From Seminavis robusta (taxonomy: Eukaryota > Bacillariophyta > Bacillariophyceae > Naviculales > Naviculaceae), in NCBI GenBank assembly GCA_903772945.1, contig CAICTM010000111.1:53968-117967 (forward strand): a stretch of 64,000 nucleotides of DNA, read 5' to 3'. The notes beneath the pieces are model-generated. The model made no database searches, was not told the DNA's origin, and saw only the letters and a program-made list of their open reading frames with translations. This document shows positions 40,541-51,855 of this stretch, in pieces; position 1 is the stretch's first letter; each line of letters starts with the position of its first letter. The translations under genes and the position numbers were made by a program.

Positions 40541-42332
40541 TTACAAGAAGGACTCGTCCAATCTCAAGTTGTTGTTGTTGTTGCTATTGCGACTCTTGTT
40601 CTTGGTGGCCACCAATGTAATGGACTCCAAAAATTCTCTCTTTTCCTCTTCGGTTAGTTGATTGTACATGTATGTCATTTTGTGCACACTAATGGTGGCA
40701 ATCTTGACAAATGTATTGTAATGAACCCATGTACAGAGTGCCATCAAGAACTGACAATCCATACGATCCATGACACCCCCATGTCCCGGAATGAGACTAT
40801 CAAAATCTTTGAGCCGATATGCCCGCTTAATGGCACTCGCAAGGAATCCCCCAAAGGGGGCGACCAAACTGGCAAAGAGTGCCAACACCAATGCATGAAT
40901 CTGCACTGGAAAGACTGTCATGAGCAATTCAAAATGATGATGAGTATGCCTCTTGTCACCCGACACACAGGGAGTCAAAGTAGTAGTAACGTCCTCTGTC
41001 TCGACTGCAACGACAGAACAAATTTCGACGACATTGGGAAATAGTTTGGGGCACCATCGGGGAAACAATTCAAACATTTGCGATGGAAATCGCAATGTGG
41101 AAGGCACAAAAATGGGATCGGGTGTGCATTGTAGTGGTGGTGGGAAGAATTCGAATTTGTTGGTGGGGCAGTGCATCCATGGGAATTGTGCCAGCAGTTT
41201 GCTAATGTACCATGCGGCAACCATAGTGCAGAGGCCACCCCCGATAAAGCCCTGCAATATACAGAGAATGAGAGAGAGATTAGTCATGCGATCATAGCGT
41301 CATGATGCCTCCATTGGCATGTATTCTTTCCATCTACTCACCTCCCACGTTTTGTTGGGTGAAAAACTGATGAACGGTCGTCGAATGAACTTGCGTCCAC
41401 ACGTCATTCCACTGACATAGGCCATGATATCATTGGTGACCACCAACAATATAGGCAGAGCAAACCAGAAGAAGCCATTAAAGATATTGTGCATAATATA
41501 CTTGAGCTGCCCCACGGTAAGGCACAATACCAGAATGGTCCAACAGAGCTGATTGAGTTGAAATTTGATGTGCCCCACTTGCATGGTGGCAATGGTCATG
41601 ACAAAGGTACCACTGTAGAGCAAAAACGACAAACTGGGCAGGTAGTGGGCATACTGCGACAACCAGTGGTATGCCGGGTTGCCTTGAATAATGATTTCTC
41701 GAAAAAAGTCGCCGTACGTGTAGAAAATGGCCACGGCAAACCAAAGCCATTGCGTGGTACGAAAGAGAGGAATCGTGTCTTGAATGGTGTTGAAATAGGC
41801 ACTGTACCGGACCTTGACCAATTCTCGAAACTATATAATCGAAATAAAGAAAATGAGTGACAAAACAAAAGAAAAATGAGTGACAACTGGATCCACGATG
41901 GTATGAAGTGCACTACTAAATTTCACTCACCAGCAACAGTTCCACCAGTGCCACCAATATGCAAATGTATAGATGCCCCATATTCATGAGTCCCAAAAAG
42001 ACGGCGATCATGAGAACACTGGAAATTATTCGCACGGCAATTTTGCGTTTTTTGCCCTCGGATTTGGCCACTTGTTGTTGCGTCTTGTTGCTCCCTGTCA
42101 CGCCATCATCACTATTGTCTTCCGGTTTTTCCTCCGCATGGCTATATGTGGGAATTTCCGTTCGTTCCGTGGCCGGTTGGCCATTTTCTTGCAGCGCCGG
42201 TAGCTCCGTGACCGATTCAAAGCGTTGGCGGCGGTCAGTGCTGTTGTTGTTGCGCGGTGGAATGGCAGGCACATCTTCGTCTTTGCTCGACTGCGAAGTG
42301 GATTGATGACGTTGACGCAATTCCGAAGTCAT
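40541..42332 (-). CDS. CDS1: Phosphatidate cytidylyltransferase (CDP-diacylglycerol synthase), three exons
   Basis: It makes CDP-diacylglycerol from CTP and phosphatidic acid in the ER, the branch point to phosphatidylinositol and phosphatidylglycerol. Exon 1 is 42332-41931 (ATG at 42332, MTSELRQRHQ), intron 41831-41930 (100 bp), exon 2 41830-41342, intron 41252-41341 (90 bp), exon 3 41251-40541. All joins are phase 0, with GTGAGT donors, and the product is 533 residues. The exon 2/3 join rebuilds FSPNKTWEGFIGGG, and exon 3 holds the family signature SAIKRAYRLKDFDSLIPGHG followed by GVMDRMDCQF. It has a hydrophilic N-terminus of about 100 residues and eight or so membrane helices, as in animal and plant CDS1. 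A loop in exon 3 (VETEDVTTTLTPCVSGDKRH) is somewhat longer than usual. Confidence 0.95.
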
Positions 42333-43598
42333 CGTGGAAACTTTTTTAAATATTATGAAAACAAACAAAGACAACAAGACAAGCCTTTGTGATTGTCGTA
42401 GTAAAGCGGTGGCTCTTTGTCAATCAACAAAGACACTATAGTAATGAGGCGGTTGATGTTAAAAGTACGACCCACGAAAGGTTCAGCTCGGTCCTTGTTT
42501 GGGATGTTGGGTGATGATGGATCTTTGAGAGCTCTCGACGTCATCTTTTCTGGGATTGCTTCGGGATTGAATTAATATAATAATATTATTGTTAGTGCCG
42601 GGTGTTATGCCCTCCAGGAAGGACCAAAGGCCATGTGCGAGTGCGGTACCTGATCCGACGAGAAGGCACACTACAGCTGCGTTCGAGTTTGCAGCCAGGC
42701 AGTAGAGATGCTTTGCGGTGGTACCGGTACCATACGGAGCGATGCAATGCACGACCTCGCTCGTCCAGCCAAAGATACCGTACTGTAGGAGCAACGCAAG
42801 AACAGAGACACTCCATCCATCGTTGCGAGCGTTGGCGCTTGCTCGCAAAGTCAATAAAGAGTCCAAGGATGTACCGTACCGTACCGTCCAACCTTGAGGA
42901 GAAACGACACCCAGGTGATATCGTAATCATTGGAGGTTTCGACTCGACTCGACACTCCACTTTCAACGAATCTCGACTTGACTCGACTCTCGACGCGCGA
43001 ATTAAGCCGTACGCAGAACTTCGCTTCGCTTTGACGCGCACCATACTGTACTCATTCGACGAGCTGAGAATGAAGCCAAACAATAAACAAATACGGCCAT
43101 GCATGAGCTCTGACCCCACCCCGAATCAAACTCCTCGCCGGAACAACAATATATGCAAGTTCATTTACTTGACGAGTGGCTGCGAAGGAGCCCTGAATCG
43201 AATCTCGTCATTGATACGGTCAAGACGTCAAACGTCGAGAATGATCTGCAGTTTGAAAGAACACTGAGCAAGGAGAGCACAAGTGACGCAGAGCCCACGC
43301 ACCAATCGCTTCCAACGATCGAACTCGCTCGTCGCCCCGAGTTCTTGCCCTCGATTGTGATGCACTTCTAATTGTCTTCCCAGGCGCAATGACATGACGA
43401 CTGATTCGATTCAACACAAAAGTTACACATGTACCTACGCAAACTGTCTCCACCTCTACCACCACTGGGATGAATCGCCATCATCATACCTGATAGAGGC
43501 GTACCGAGGATAACGAGGCCGTTACGTTGCGTTGCGGGTTCCTGGTGTGGGGCGCGCCATATCCATACAAAATATCCAATGATATGCCTTTCAAACTA
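42333..43598. other. Intergenic, no gene seen
   Basis: Upstream of the CDP-DAG synthase. A long plus-strand open frame (42602-43267) has the composition of random sequence and no motif. I do not call it. Confidence 0.45.
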
Positions 43599-46410
43599 CT
43601 AGGTCAATGGGGGTAGGGGTTCATCCGAAACCTGCAGCATGTTCAAGTTGCTAAATGCTGGTAATGATGACCGGACAGAATCCAACAAGCTGCGGTAGTC
43701 AGGGTTGGTGAAATCTTCTTTTATGAGAAAATTTGAAACCTCTTCGTGAGACATGTCGCCTTTGAACATGGAAGGAAAATCCTTATACCAGAAATAAGCA
43801 TTGTAGTCCCTCCTCATCTGAAAACCCAAAGGGGCATTAAACCCCCCATAATTGCTGTTTAAGCTACCAACAATATAATTTGAGAAGCCACCGGAATACT
43901 CGCCGTCTAGGAAGTCATCAATAATGCGTTCAACCTCCTAAAGATAGCGTGGCATGAGAAAAATCAGGAATGTAGTACACGAGAGAGCACAGCAAAAAGT
44001 GCCAGAACAATCCTACCTCTCTTTCAGCGTCGCTGATTTCCATGAATTCACTACCAAACGAGTTATAGAAGCCGAATCGAGCCCGGACTGTAATGGTGGT
44101 TACAGGTGGTTCTGTGGGGCTTTCGGTTGGCGAACTGGTTGGACTCTGTGTCGGTGGTCCCGTGGGGTTCCGAGTGGGGTTCCTAGTTGGAGGGAGTGAT
44201 GTTGGGTTTGGTGTGGGCCTCCTGGTTGGCGACCTGGTTGGACTCTGTGTGGGTTCTCCGGTGGGGTTCTGAGTTGGTTCTGGAGTGGGGTTTCTAGTGG
44301 GGTTCCTACTTGGAGGAAGTGAGGTTGGGTTTGGTGTGGGCCTCCTGGTTGGCGACCTGGTTGGACTCTGTGTGGGTTCTGGGGTAGGGTTTCTAGTTGG
44401 TTCTGGAGTGGGGTTCCTAGTGGGGTTCCTACTTGGAGGAAGTGAGGTTGGGTTTGGTGTGGGCCTCCTGGTTGGTAACCTGGTTGGACTATGTGTGGGT
44501 TCTGGGGTAGGGTTTCTGGTTGGTTCTGGAGTGGGGTTCCCAGTGGGGTTTCTAGTTGGAGGAAGTGATGTTGGGTTTGCTGTGGGTCTCCTGTTTGGTG
44601 ACAAGGTAGGACTCTGTGTTGGTTCAGGGGTGGGGGTTCTAGTGGGGTTTTTAGTTGGGATTCTAGTTGGGCTTGGTGTTGGTGGCCTTTTGGCAGGGCT
44701 TGAAGTGGGTTCTTGAGTTGGAGCTGGGGATGCTGGACTTGGAGTTGGATTTCCGGTTGGCTGCGCTGTAGTTGGGCTTGGTTGGGGTTCAGCGGTGGGG
44801 GTCATAGTTGGTTCCCTATTTGTTGGCTGATTGATCGGGCTGTTTGTGGATTGTGCTGTTAAAGGCTGCTGAGCCATCATTGGTGTTTGTGTTGGGTCTG
44901 GCGGAAGGCTGATAGTCATCGTCCCTGGAGTCGGGCTGGAACTTGGGATCGATGTTCCTGAGAGACTAGCGATGGAAGGGGCCAATGTCACAGAAGACAA
45001 AGTTTTTGATGGTGGTTCCGTAGATGGTTTGCCTGTTGTTTGAGGCGAAACTGGCAGCGTGCTCGTTGGGGAAACCGAGGAGGGCAGCTCTGTCTGGCCA
45101 GAAACTGGGTAAGGCGAAGGTGGAGGCGTTTCGGAAGGGAGTGTCATTGGCTGTGACATTGTTGGTCCCTTGGTTGTTGACATGGTGGGGACAGTGGTGG
45201 CTGCTGGTGTTGAGACTGTCGGATCTCCAATATTCATTACTAAGCTGGGTCGTGGTGTCAGAAGCGTTGGTGTTGGATGCCTCGTCAGATATGGAGACGG
45301 GGTTGAGATGGGTGATGGAAAGTCTGTTGGTCTGATGGAAGGGGGCGTTGAAGTTAGAGATGTTGTTGGAGGTGGTGTTGGAATGACTGTACTGTTTTGT
45401 GCAGCAGTGGACGAGCCTTTAGCCGGCTGTCTTGTTAGCAGTGAAGTGGGTACAGTGGGGGATGATGTTGCCGCACCCAGCCCTGTTGGTGTGCCAGAAG
45501 GGAGTGATGTTGGCAAAGCTTCAGTGTGTTGAGAAGGCACAGATGATGGGTTGCCAGGTGGTTGTAGCGGAACCAAAGAAGGCACAGGATGTGATGATGG
45601 CACGATAAGTTCAGCAAGACCAGGCGTGGACTGCTCCTGCTCCTCTGTCCTCTTGACATCGGTTTGTCCAATCATCATTGATCCTGATGTGTGATTCATG
45701 GCATCGTCACCATCAATCAAATCAACTTGTGGAGGCAAAGTTCCAACAGCCGGGCCCAAAGTAGTCGTTGGAAGAGGTGGTGGAACCTCATCATTGCTGC
45801 AAAGCCCATTGGCACAGACAATAACTGTAATGCCCAGGGCGCATGCTACTGGTACTGCTGCCAGCACGATAACAATAATGACACAGAGCCGTCTCCCACC
45901 AGCAGTGCTTGTATCTGGCAGGCAATACCTGGAGGGATCAACAAGGTATGCATTGACGGGTTCAATTTCGGCCTCAACCAATTGGGGAGTGTTGACCAAG
46001 AAAGTATCAGGATTGTTGTCATCCAAAAACGTCCTTCCTGCACTGCCACTGGGAACATATAGTGGGGTGCGGGTAGATGAGCGGGTTCCAATAGTCTGAT
46101 GGTTAAGGCGTGTGGTGATGGGGCTGTTGGACATCGAGTCTGTGGGATCAGCAGCATCACCCTTAAACATGTCCTCTGGCAACCAAGAAGGGTGCCGGGT
46201 TCTGCTTGTACTGTTTGAACTCGATCGCATACCGCCTGCATCAGAAGGATCCGCCATTTCTTGGTTCCCCCCTGCTTCTGAAGGGGCATCTCCTGCTTGA
46301 CTCTCCCCAGCGTCAGTATTTCTGTTTAGTTCAACTTCTTCATGACCATTGACAGACCCAACATCGGAAGGAGGAAGATCTCGAACAGTGTGAGGATCGG
46401 CTGCAATCAT
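43599..46410 (-). CDS. Type II membrane protein with PT-mucin stalk and a distal domain, two exons
   Basis: Exon 1 is 46410-44017 (798 codons), the intron is 43938-44016 (79 bp, GTAGGA...CTTTAG, phase 0), and exon 2 is 43937-43599 (112 codons), for 910 residues. The N-terminal 180 residues are hydrophilic (MIAADPHTVRDLPPSDVGSV; the block RYCLPDTSTAGG). One transmembrane helix (VIIVIVLAAVPVACALGITV) runs into CANGLC. A very long Pro/Thr/Ser stalk follows. Its last part (about 44130-44740) has three near-identical units of about 50 residues (RSPTRRPTPNPTSLPPSRNP). The distal domain crosses the splice: TITVRARFGFYNSFGSEFM, EVERIIDDFLDGEYSGGF and MRRDYNAYFWYKDFPSMF. It is probably an O-glycosylated surface protein that displays this domain. 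The domain family is unknown. Paralogue at 47364-49349. Confidence 0.82.
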
Positions 46411-47363
46411 GGCTTACAGATGAACAGTTGTCTTCAAGGAGTACCGGTAGAGACCTGTTTGGACACAACGAACAAGAAACTTTTGCGACTTTCGAAGGGG
46501 TGTTGCGCTGTGAGAGGCGACGAGATGAGCTCCATGATCCATGATCGCTCCTCTGGGTCGTTGGGGGGAAGGCAATATTGATCTTTAAGCCAGGAAAATC
46601 AAACCAACGAGTTTGGGGATAAATTCAACTTTGTTTCATCAAAGTGTAAAAATATGTGCGTTTTGGATTGTCTAGAAAATGATTTTCTACTACATGTAGA
46701 CATATACCCATGTTTTTCAAATCCGTCTTAGAATTTCGTGATGTCATTTCCTTGATTTGTTACCCAACGGTCCAAAGGACTGACGTGCCAAAAATGCCTC
46801 CGAACAGGGGGCTAACCTTGCTTTTAAGTTTTTGAAGACGTCGTGTCCTACATCATAAGCACGTTCCATAGGCACAATCGTTACAAGGTGTCTCAACGGG
46901 GGTTTAGAGTAGGTACAGTTATCATAGTTACAAGGACTCAGAGAGGAGCACGCAAGGGGGGATGAGCTGTAGGCAGAGTTGGGATCAATCCACTTCACAG
47001 ATACTTGCGATGCCTAGCTACCAGGTGCAGTGTGACCCGTGCCTCGATAGTAGACTAAGCGTCTCGTTCAAAGCAATGCCTGTGGGAGTTGGAAGAAAGA
47101 AATGTGGCTAGCTAGCTAGAGCCAGTAGACCCCAAAGTTGGTTTCAAATTTCTTTTTCTGCAGTTTCACTGTTTAATATTTGTTGAACTAGAATACAAGT
47201 CTACTAGCGGGAGGGGAGTTTACTGTTTCGGATAAAGAATAGAGCAGTGCAGAAGAAATAGGAAAGTGGGGATCTATAAATAGTACAACTAGAAATATCA
47301 AAATAGTGCAACGAAGTAACAAGCAAAAAGAAACACTGACCACCTAAGTCAATCGAGAGGAGA
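46411..47363. other. Intergenic, no gene seen
   Basis: A minus-strand open frame at 46744-46998 (KWIDPNSAYSSSPLACSSLS) could be a gene fragment, but it has no start context or family match. Otherwise nothing supported. Confidence 0.35.
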
Positions 47364-49349
47364 TCATGAATCATCGTCTCCTGTGTCATCGTCTCCCAGG
47401 TTGGAGTCAACTTCACCATCATCGTCATCCGCTGCGGGATCTGTAGGTTGCAGAGTAGGTTTAGGAGTGGGGTTGTTTGTTGGGTTTCTGGTTGGGCTTG
47501 GTGTGGGTTCAGGGGTAGGTTTCCTAGTTGGTTCTTGAGTTGGATTGTTTGTTGGGTTTCTGGTTGGGCTCGGTGTGGGTTCAGGGGTAGGTTTCCTAGT
47601 TGGTTCTTGAGTTGGATTGTTTGTTGGTTTTCTTGTCGGGATTGGTGTTGGTGGCGTAGTTGGGCTTCGTGTAGGCTCAGGAGTGGGGTTCCTTGTTGGG
47701 TTCCTAGTTGGTGGAAGGGACTTGGGATTTGATGTTGGCTTGATCGTTGGTGGCCTGGTAGAGTCGCGACTTGGCGCATTTGTTGGATTCTCAGTTGTAG
47801 GCTTAGGGGAAGGAGCACGAGTCGGCTTCGCACTCGTTGGGACTGCTGTTGGAAGGGGGGTTGGATTATTGGTTGAGAGTCGTGTTGGCCTGGGCGTTGG
47901 CCTGTTGCTTGGTTTCTCTGTGGTAGGTTGGTTTGTTGGTGCTGGGTTTTGATTTGCAGTTGTTGCACTTGGAGTTGGTCTGGGTCTGGGGTTTGGCTGT
48001 ACTGTGGCCTTCATTGTTGGAGATGATGTGGCTCCAGTTGTTGGCGTTGGACTTGATTCATTGATTGGGGCGAGTGTTTGGTCTGGGAGAGGCAATGTAG
48101 TAAGAATGAACGCTGGATCGAACGTTTGCCTCGGAGGGGATGGTGGCACCTTGGAAGAAAGCTTAGTTGGATGTTGTGTTGCTGATATGATTGTTGGTTG
48201 AATACTTGTTGCCATATTGTTGGTGGGGCTTTCTGCAGCAGCTGCCAGATCTCCAATAGGAACCATAGTGTTAGGCCTCAAAGTTGGGCGTCTCAGTAGG
48301 GATGGAGATGGTGTTTGGGGGGTGGATGCAATGCCTTCAGGCAACTGTATTGATGGTACCAGTGTTAGGAGAGAAGGTGATGCCGGGGGAACACCAGCAC
48401 CCCTCTCTGACGGAGACATTGAAGGGGGCGATGGAGGCAAAGTACCATTGGTAGACTCATTGACTTGAGGAAGCAGAGAGGTTTGGCTTTGAGTATCATC
48501 TCCTGGAGTTGATTGTAGCGCCTGCGAAGCCGGTGCTGAAGAAGTCCCCGCGGGCGAAAATTGCTCTGTGCTGCCACCTGTTTGTGCCATCATCATAAAT
48601 TCCGCTGTCTGGTTCTCGTCGCCAACATCGGTAACCTGTGGAGGCAAAGTATCGACATAAGAGGGTGATCCAGTTGTCGCATTGGCTGGTGGAACCTCAT
48701 TATTACTGCTCCCACAAACCCCACTGGCACACAATATTCCTGTCACTCCAAGGCCACCAGCTACAGCAAGCAATGCCAGTGCAAGACAGAGCCATTTGCC
48801 ACCTGTTGTACTTGTATCTGGCAGAAAACGTCCGGAACCAGAGAGTTGAGATGGTGTTTGGGCACAAAATTGTGATGGTGCTTCCAGTAAATGAGCACTA
48901 ATGACCGGTTGTTCTTGTACAAGCTGAGCACTTGCCAAGAAAGTGCCAGGGTTGTTGTCATACACAAATGTCTGGCCTGTGCTGGGAACATATAATGACG
49001 TGGGGGTGGTGGATTGGGTTCTATCAGTCACAGTGGTGGAAGGAGTCTCCTGAGTCTGACTGTTTCCTCTTGTAGACTGCTGGGGAAGGTTCATGGTTCC
49101 AGGATAGATGACCATTGAGTCTGTGGGACCAATGGCAGTACCCTTGAAATGGTACATGTGTTCTGGCAACCATGGAGGGTGACGGTTGCTGGGTGCCAAG
49201 TTGCCCGCGGAGTTTATGTCGCCCGGAGGTCTAACTACTTGACTCTCTTCAACTTCAATAGTGCCCTCAATGTCAAGCTCTCCATCATTATCACTGCTAT
49301 CAACACCTGAAGGTGGAAGATCTCGAACAGTCGGAGGATCTACGGCCAT
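47364..49349 (-). CDS. Type II membrane protein with PT-mucin stalk, paralogue lacking the distal domain
   Basis: 661 residues. I chose the ATG at 49349 (MAVDPPTVRDLPPSGVD) because the paralogue at 46410 starts at the same point; the in-frame ATG at 49442 would add 31 unrelated residues. Shared blocks with the paralogue are the N-terminal TVRDLPPS, WLPEHM, GPTDSM, LYVPS, DNNPGTF, LPDTSTTGG, the transmembrane helix (LCLALALLAVAGGLGVTGIL) and CASGVC. The PT stalk is shorter (PTRNPTNNPTQEPTRKPTPE, two to three units). It ends in an acidic tail (AADDDDGEVDSNLGDDDTGD) instead of the folded distal domain. Either it lost that domain or the domain was added to the other copy. It is probably a surface protein. 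Confidence 0.8.
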   Translation of the reverse strand: MAVDPPTVRDLPPSGVDSSDNDGELDIEGTIEVEESQVVRPPGDINSAGNLAPSNRHPPWLPEHMYHFKGTAIGPTDSMVIYPGTMNLPQQSTRGNSQTQETPSTTVTDRTQSTTPTSLYVPSTGQTFVYDNNPGTFLASAQLVQEQPVISAHLLEAPSQFCAQTPSQLSGSGRFLPDTSTTGGKWLCLALALLAVAGGLGVTGILCASGVCGSSNNEVPPANATTGSPSYVDTLPPQVTDVGDENQTAEFMMMAQTGGSTEQFSPAGTSSAPASQALQSTPGDDTQSQTSLLPQVNESTNGTLPPSPPSMSPSERGAGVPPASPSLLTLVPSIQLPEGIASTPQTPSPSLLRRPTLRPNTMVPIGDLAAAAESPTNNMATSIQPTIISATQHPTKLSSKVPPSPPRQTFDPAFILTTLPLPDQTLAPINESSPTPTTGATSSPTMKATVQPNPRPRPTPSATTANQNPAPTNQPTTEKPSNRPTPRPTRLSTNNPTPLPTAVPTSAKPTRAPSPKPTTENPTNAPSRDSTRPPTIKPTSNPKSLPPTRNPTRNPTPEPTRSPTTPPTPIPTRKPTNNPTQEPTRKPTPEPTPSPTRNPTNNPTQEPTRKPTPEPTPSPTRNPTNNPTPKPTLQPTDPAADDDDGEVDSNLGDDDTGDDDS

Positions 49350-51855
49350 CCTGACAATTTGCGACGAGAAAAATGAGCAAAAGAGCTTTACTAATAAGAT
49401 CTTTTGCCACGATTGCCTGTACTGTAATTCTGACATCATCATTTTTGGACATCCAGTCTGGGAAGAAGGTGAAAGTAGGGCACTTGAACTTTCATTTAGT
49501 TAAGTCCTTTCGGACTTTCAGTCTGGGATAGTATGCAAATACTGTAATTTCCAGAGGTGAAGACTTAGTGAAAGAACCAGCAAGATCATTCAAGAAATCC
49601 GACGCCACATGATCTCCTCCTGGATGTACACGCCTACATGTACCAGTATCAAGCGTTTCGGTTTTGGACTTTGGACCCAGAACAGAGAACTCCAACATTC
49701 AAGCAAAAAGACAACAACACGACGACAACGACGTTGGATCGAAGCAACAACTAGAGATAGATTCAAACAAATCCACTTGTTGGTTGATTCAGATTCGATT
49801 CCACTTGACTATGTTTGAAAACAACCACCAACAGCCACCAACCCAACCGCGGAGCCAAGATCGCCACAAACTCTCACGTCAATGCGGGCTACAAGCTCGG
49901 CTACACGATGGTTGCATAGAGGATATCAAGTACGATTTGCATCGTTCTTCATGCTTTTTGGCAATAACACTTGCGAAGCAACATGTATCAATGGCATGGG
50001 GCGCGACCCGTGATCCGAGGAACGCATAAACAGTTTTCCCTGCCTCATTTCTTGCCAATGGATCGGAGCATCCATGGGAGAGCCAGCACTCTTCTTGAAA
50101 ACTTTGCCGCTGTGTTGGCTCGAAACCATAAAACTCTTTGTGTGCGTCGTTGTCGGATTTATCACCTGTTCTGCTGGAAACACAAGATCTCCCGCTTCTG
50201 GTTCTTTCATTATGGGAACCGAAGGGCGGTCACAACAATAGGAGCACCCCGTTGGAGTCAAGACTACCGGTACCAGAAAGCTGGATGGTAGCAGGGATAG
50301 GCGAGGGGGATCCTTCGAAATTATACCTACATGTTTCGGTAGAGCCCCGTTGGTCGTTGGTGAGAGCGATTGATTCGAGGTGCTGTGCTGGGACAGCTCA
50401 AAGCATTGCTCTAAGCACCAACAACACGGCGATTAAAAACGCCCCTTGGATGTGGGTTTGTGTGGACTTCGGAACAACGCGTGAGGGACTTCCAAAGGAG
50501 CCCCCCGTTGAATCTACGGTGCGGCTTCAAGCCGAAGCTGCGCGAGAAAAGAAAGCAGCGGTTGGGAACAACTTCTAGTGTCCCGATAGCTAACATCGTA
50601 TCCATACGGACACATGCATTGATCAACTACAGCATTGTAGAATGCAGGGATTGGATATCATCGCAGCGATAATGATTACATTGTTGTTTAGTGCCCCCAA
50701 CATGCAATGGTAGTGTTTTGATCTTTCGTGATAAGGAAGGTTTTCTCTGGCGACGCGTTTCGATGATGGTTGCTCTCTTTGCTTCACTGGTGGCGGCATG
50801 GATACCTAGCTGTATGACGCAAAGCGTGGGGCAGGCTGAGAATTGGGATTCGAGAAATACAATGCTGCTGTGAGAGACTTGCGACAAACAACAACCTCAC
50901 CTCATACATGTAGAAGAGTTGAGCTTCGCCGTCTAGAACTCTGCCGCTGAAGTTTCGATAGCATCCTTCGAAGCCTATCACACAGTAGAGTGATAGGGCC
51001 ACCTCTGATGTTTGATGGTTTTAGTGGAGGAAGCGCGAGGCGTGGTGTGGAGTGGTGCCAGGTGCAACCTGGGTTACTCGGCATTTTGTCTATTTAAGCT
51101 GTTGTGTCTGATTACAGAGTTGCTTAAATGTTCTATGCTCCTTAGAAAAAGTGGCTTATGTCTCACAATGTCTCACTTTGTCCACCAATGTCTCACAATG
51201 TCTCACTTTGTCTACCAATGTATCACTTTGTATACTAATGTCTACCAATGTATCACTTTGTCTACTAATGTCTACAAGGTACTGTAAAACAGTACAAAAA
51301 TGTCTCACAATGTCTCACTTTGTCTACCAATGTCTCACAATGTCTCACTTTGCCTACTAATGTATCACTTTGTATACTAATGTCTACCAATGTATCACTT
51401 TGTCTCCTAATGTCTCCTAATGTCTTAAATCTTTTCAATGGTTTGTAGACATTTCCATAAGTCAAAGGATCACTTTATGGCCAAAAGGCAAACAGACAGA
51501 ATGCCGAGTAACCCTGGTGCAGCAACATGTACGTACAGTATTTCAGTGATCAACATGTTTACATGCTACCCTACAGTACCGGTAGCACCCATGTGGCATC
51601 CTTTAAACCCTGTTTCTGCGGACCACGTGCCACTTCTTTCCCTTATTTCCTCCATGACCCTATTCGTTCTCTTTTTTTTATTTTAATCAAAAAATTTCGA
51701 AAAAATCTGAACTCAAAACAAGCGCAGCTCATCTTTCAGGCTCTTGACAACAAAACTTGGGTCTCCCATTTCTAGAACCTAGCTAGTAGACGTCAACACT
51801 TGTTAATTTGTTTCCTCAAAGAGACAGAACACTCTCCGCATCTCCGCATTCGATA
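49350..51855. other. 2.5 kb intergenic, minisatellite only
   Basis: I see no supported gene. The notable content is the minisatellite at 51157-51432. The plus-strand frame at 50138-50578 has no recognisable motif. Confidence 0.45.
51157..51432. repeat. Minisatellite of AATGTCTCAC/ACTTTGTCTACC units
   Basis: Alternating units of 10-12 bp: TGTCTCACAA, TGTCTCACTT, TGTCTACCAA, TGTATCACTT and TGTCTACTAA, repeated for about 275 bp with one interruption near 51280. The two blocks either side of the interruption repeat the same order of units, so a larger unit was duplicated. Intergenic. Confidence 0.9.

Noticed and set aside
42602-43267. 221-codon plus-strand ORF upstream of the CDP-DAG synthase
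   Set aside because: Arg/Ser-rich sequence of random character, no motif; it overlaps an equally long antisense frame.
44285-44716. Plus-strand Gly/Val-rich ORF (VGFLVGFLLGGSEVG)
   Set aside because: Antisense shadow of the PT stalk of the membrane protein.
51130-51432. Possible CRISPR-like array
   Set aside because: The repeats are 10-12 bp, contiguous and without spacers: a minisatellite in a eukaryotic genome.
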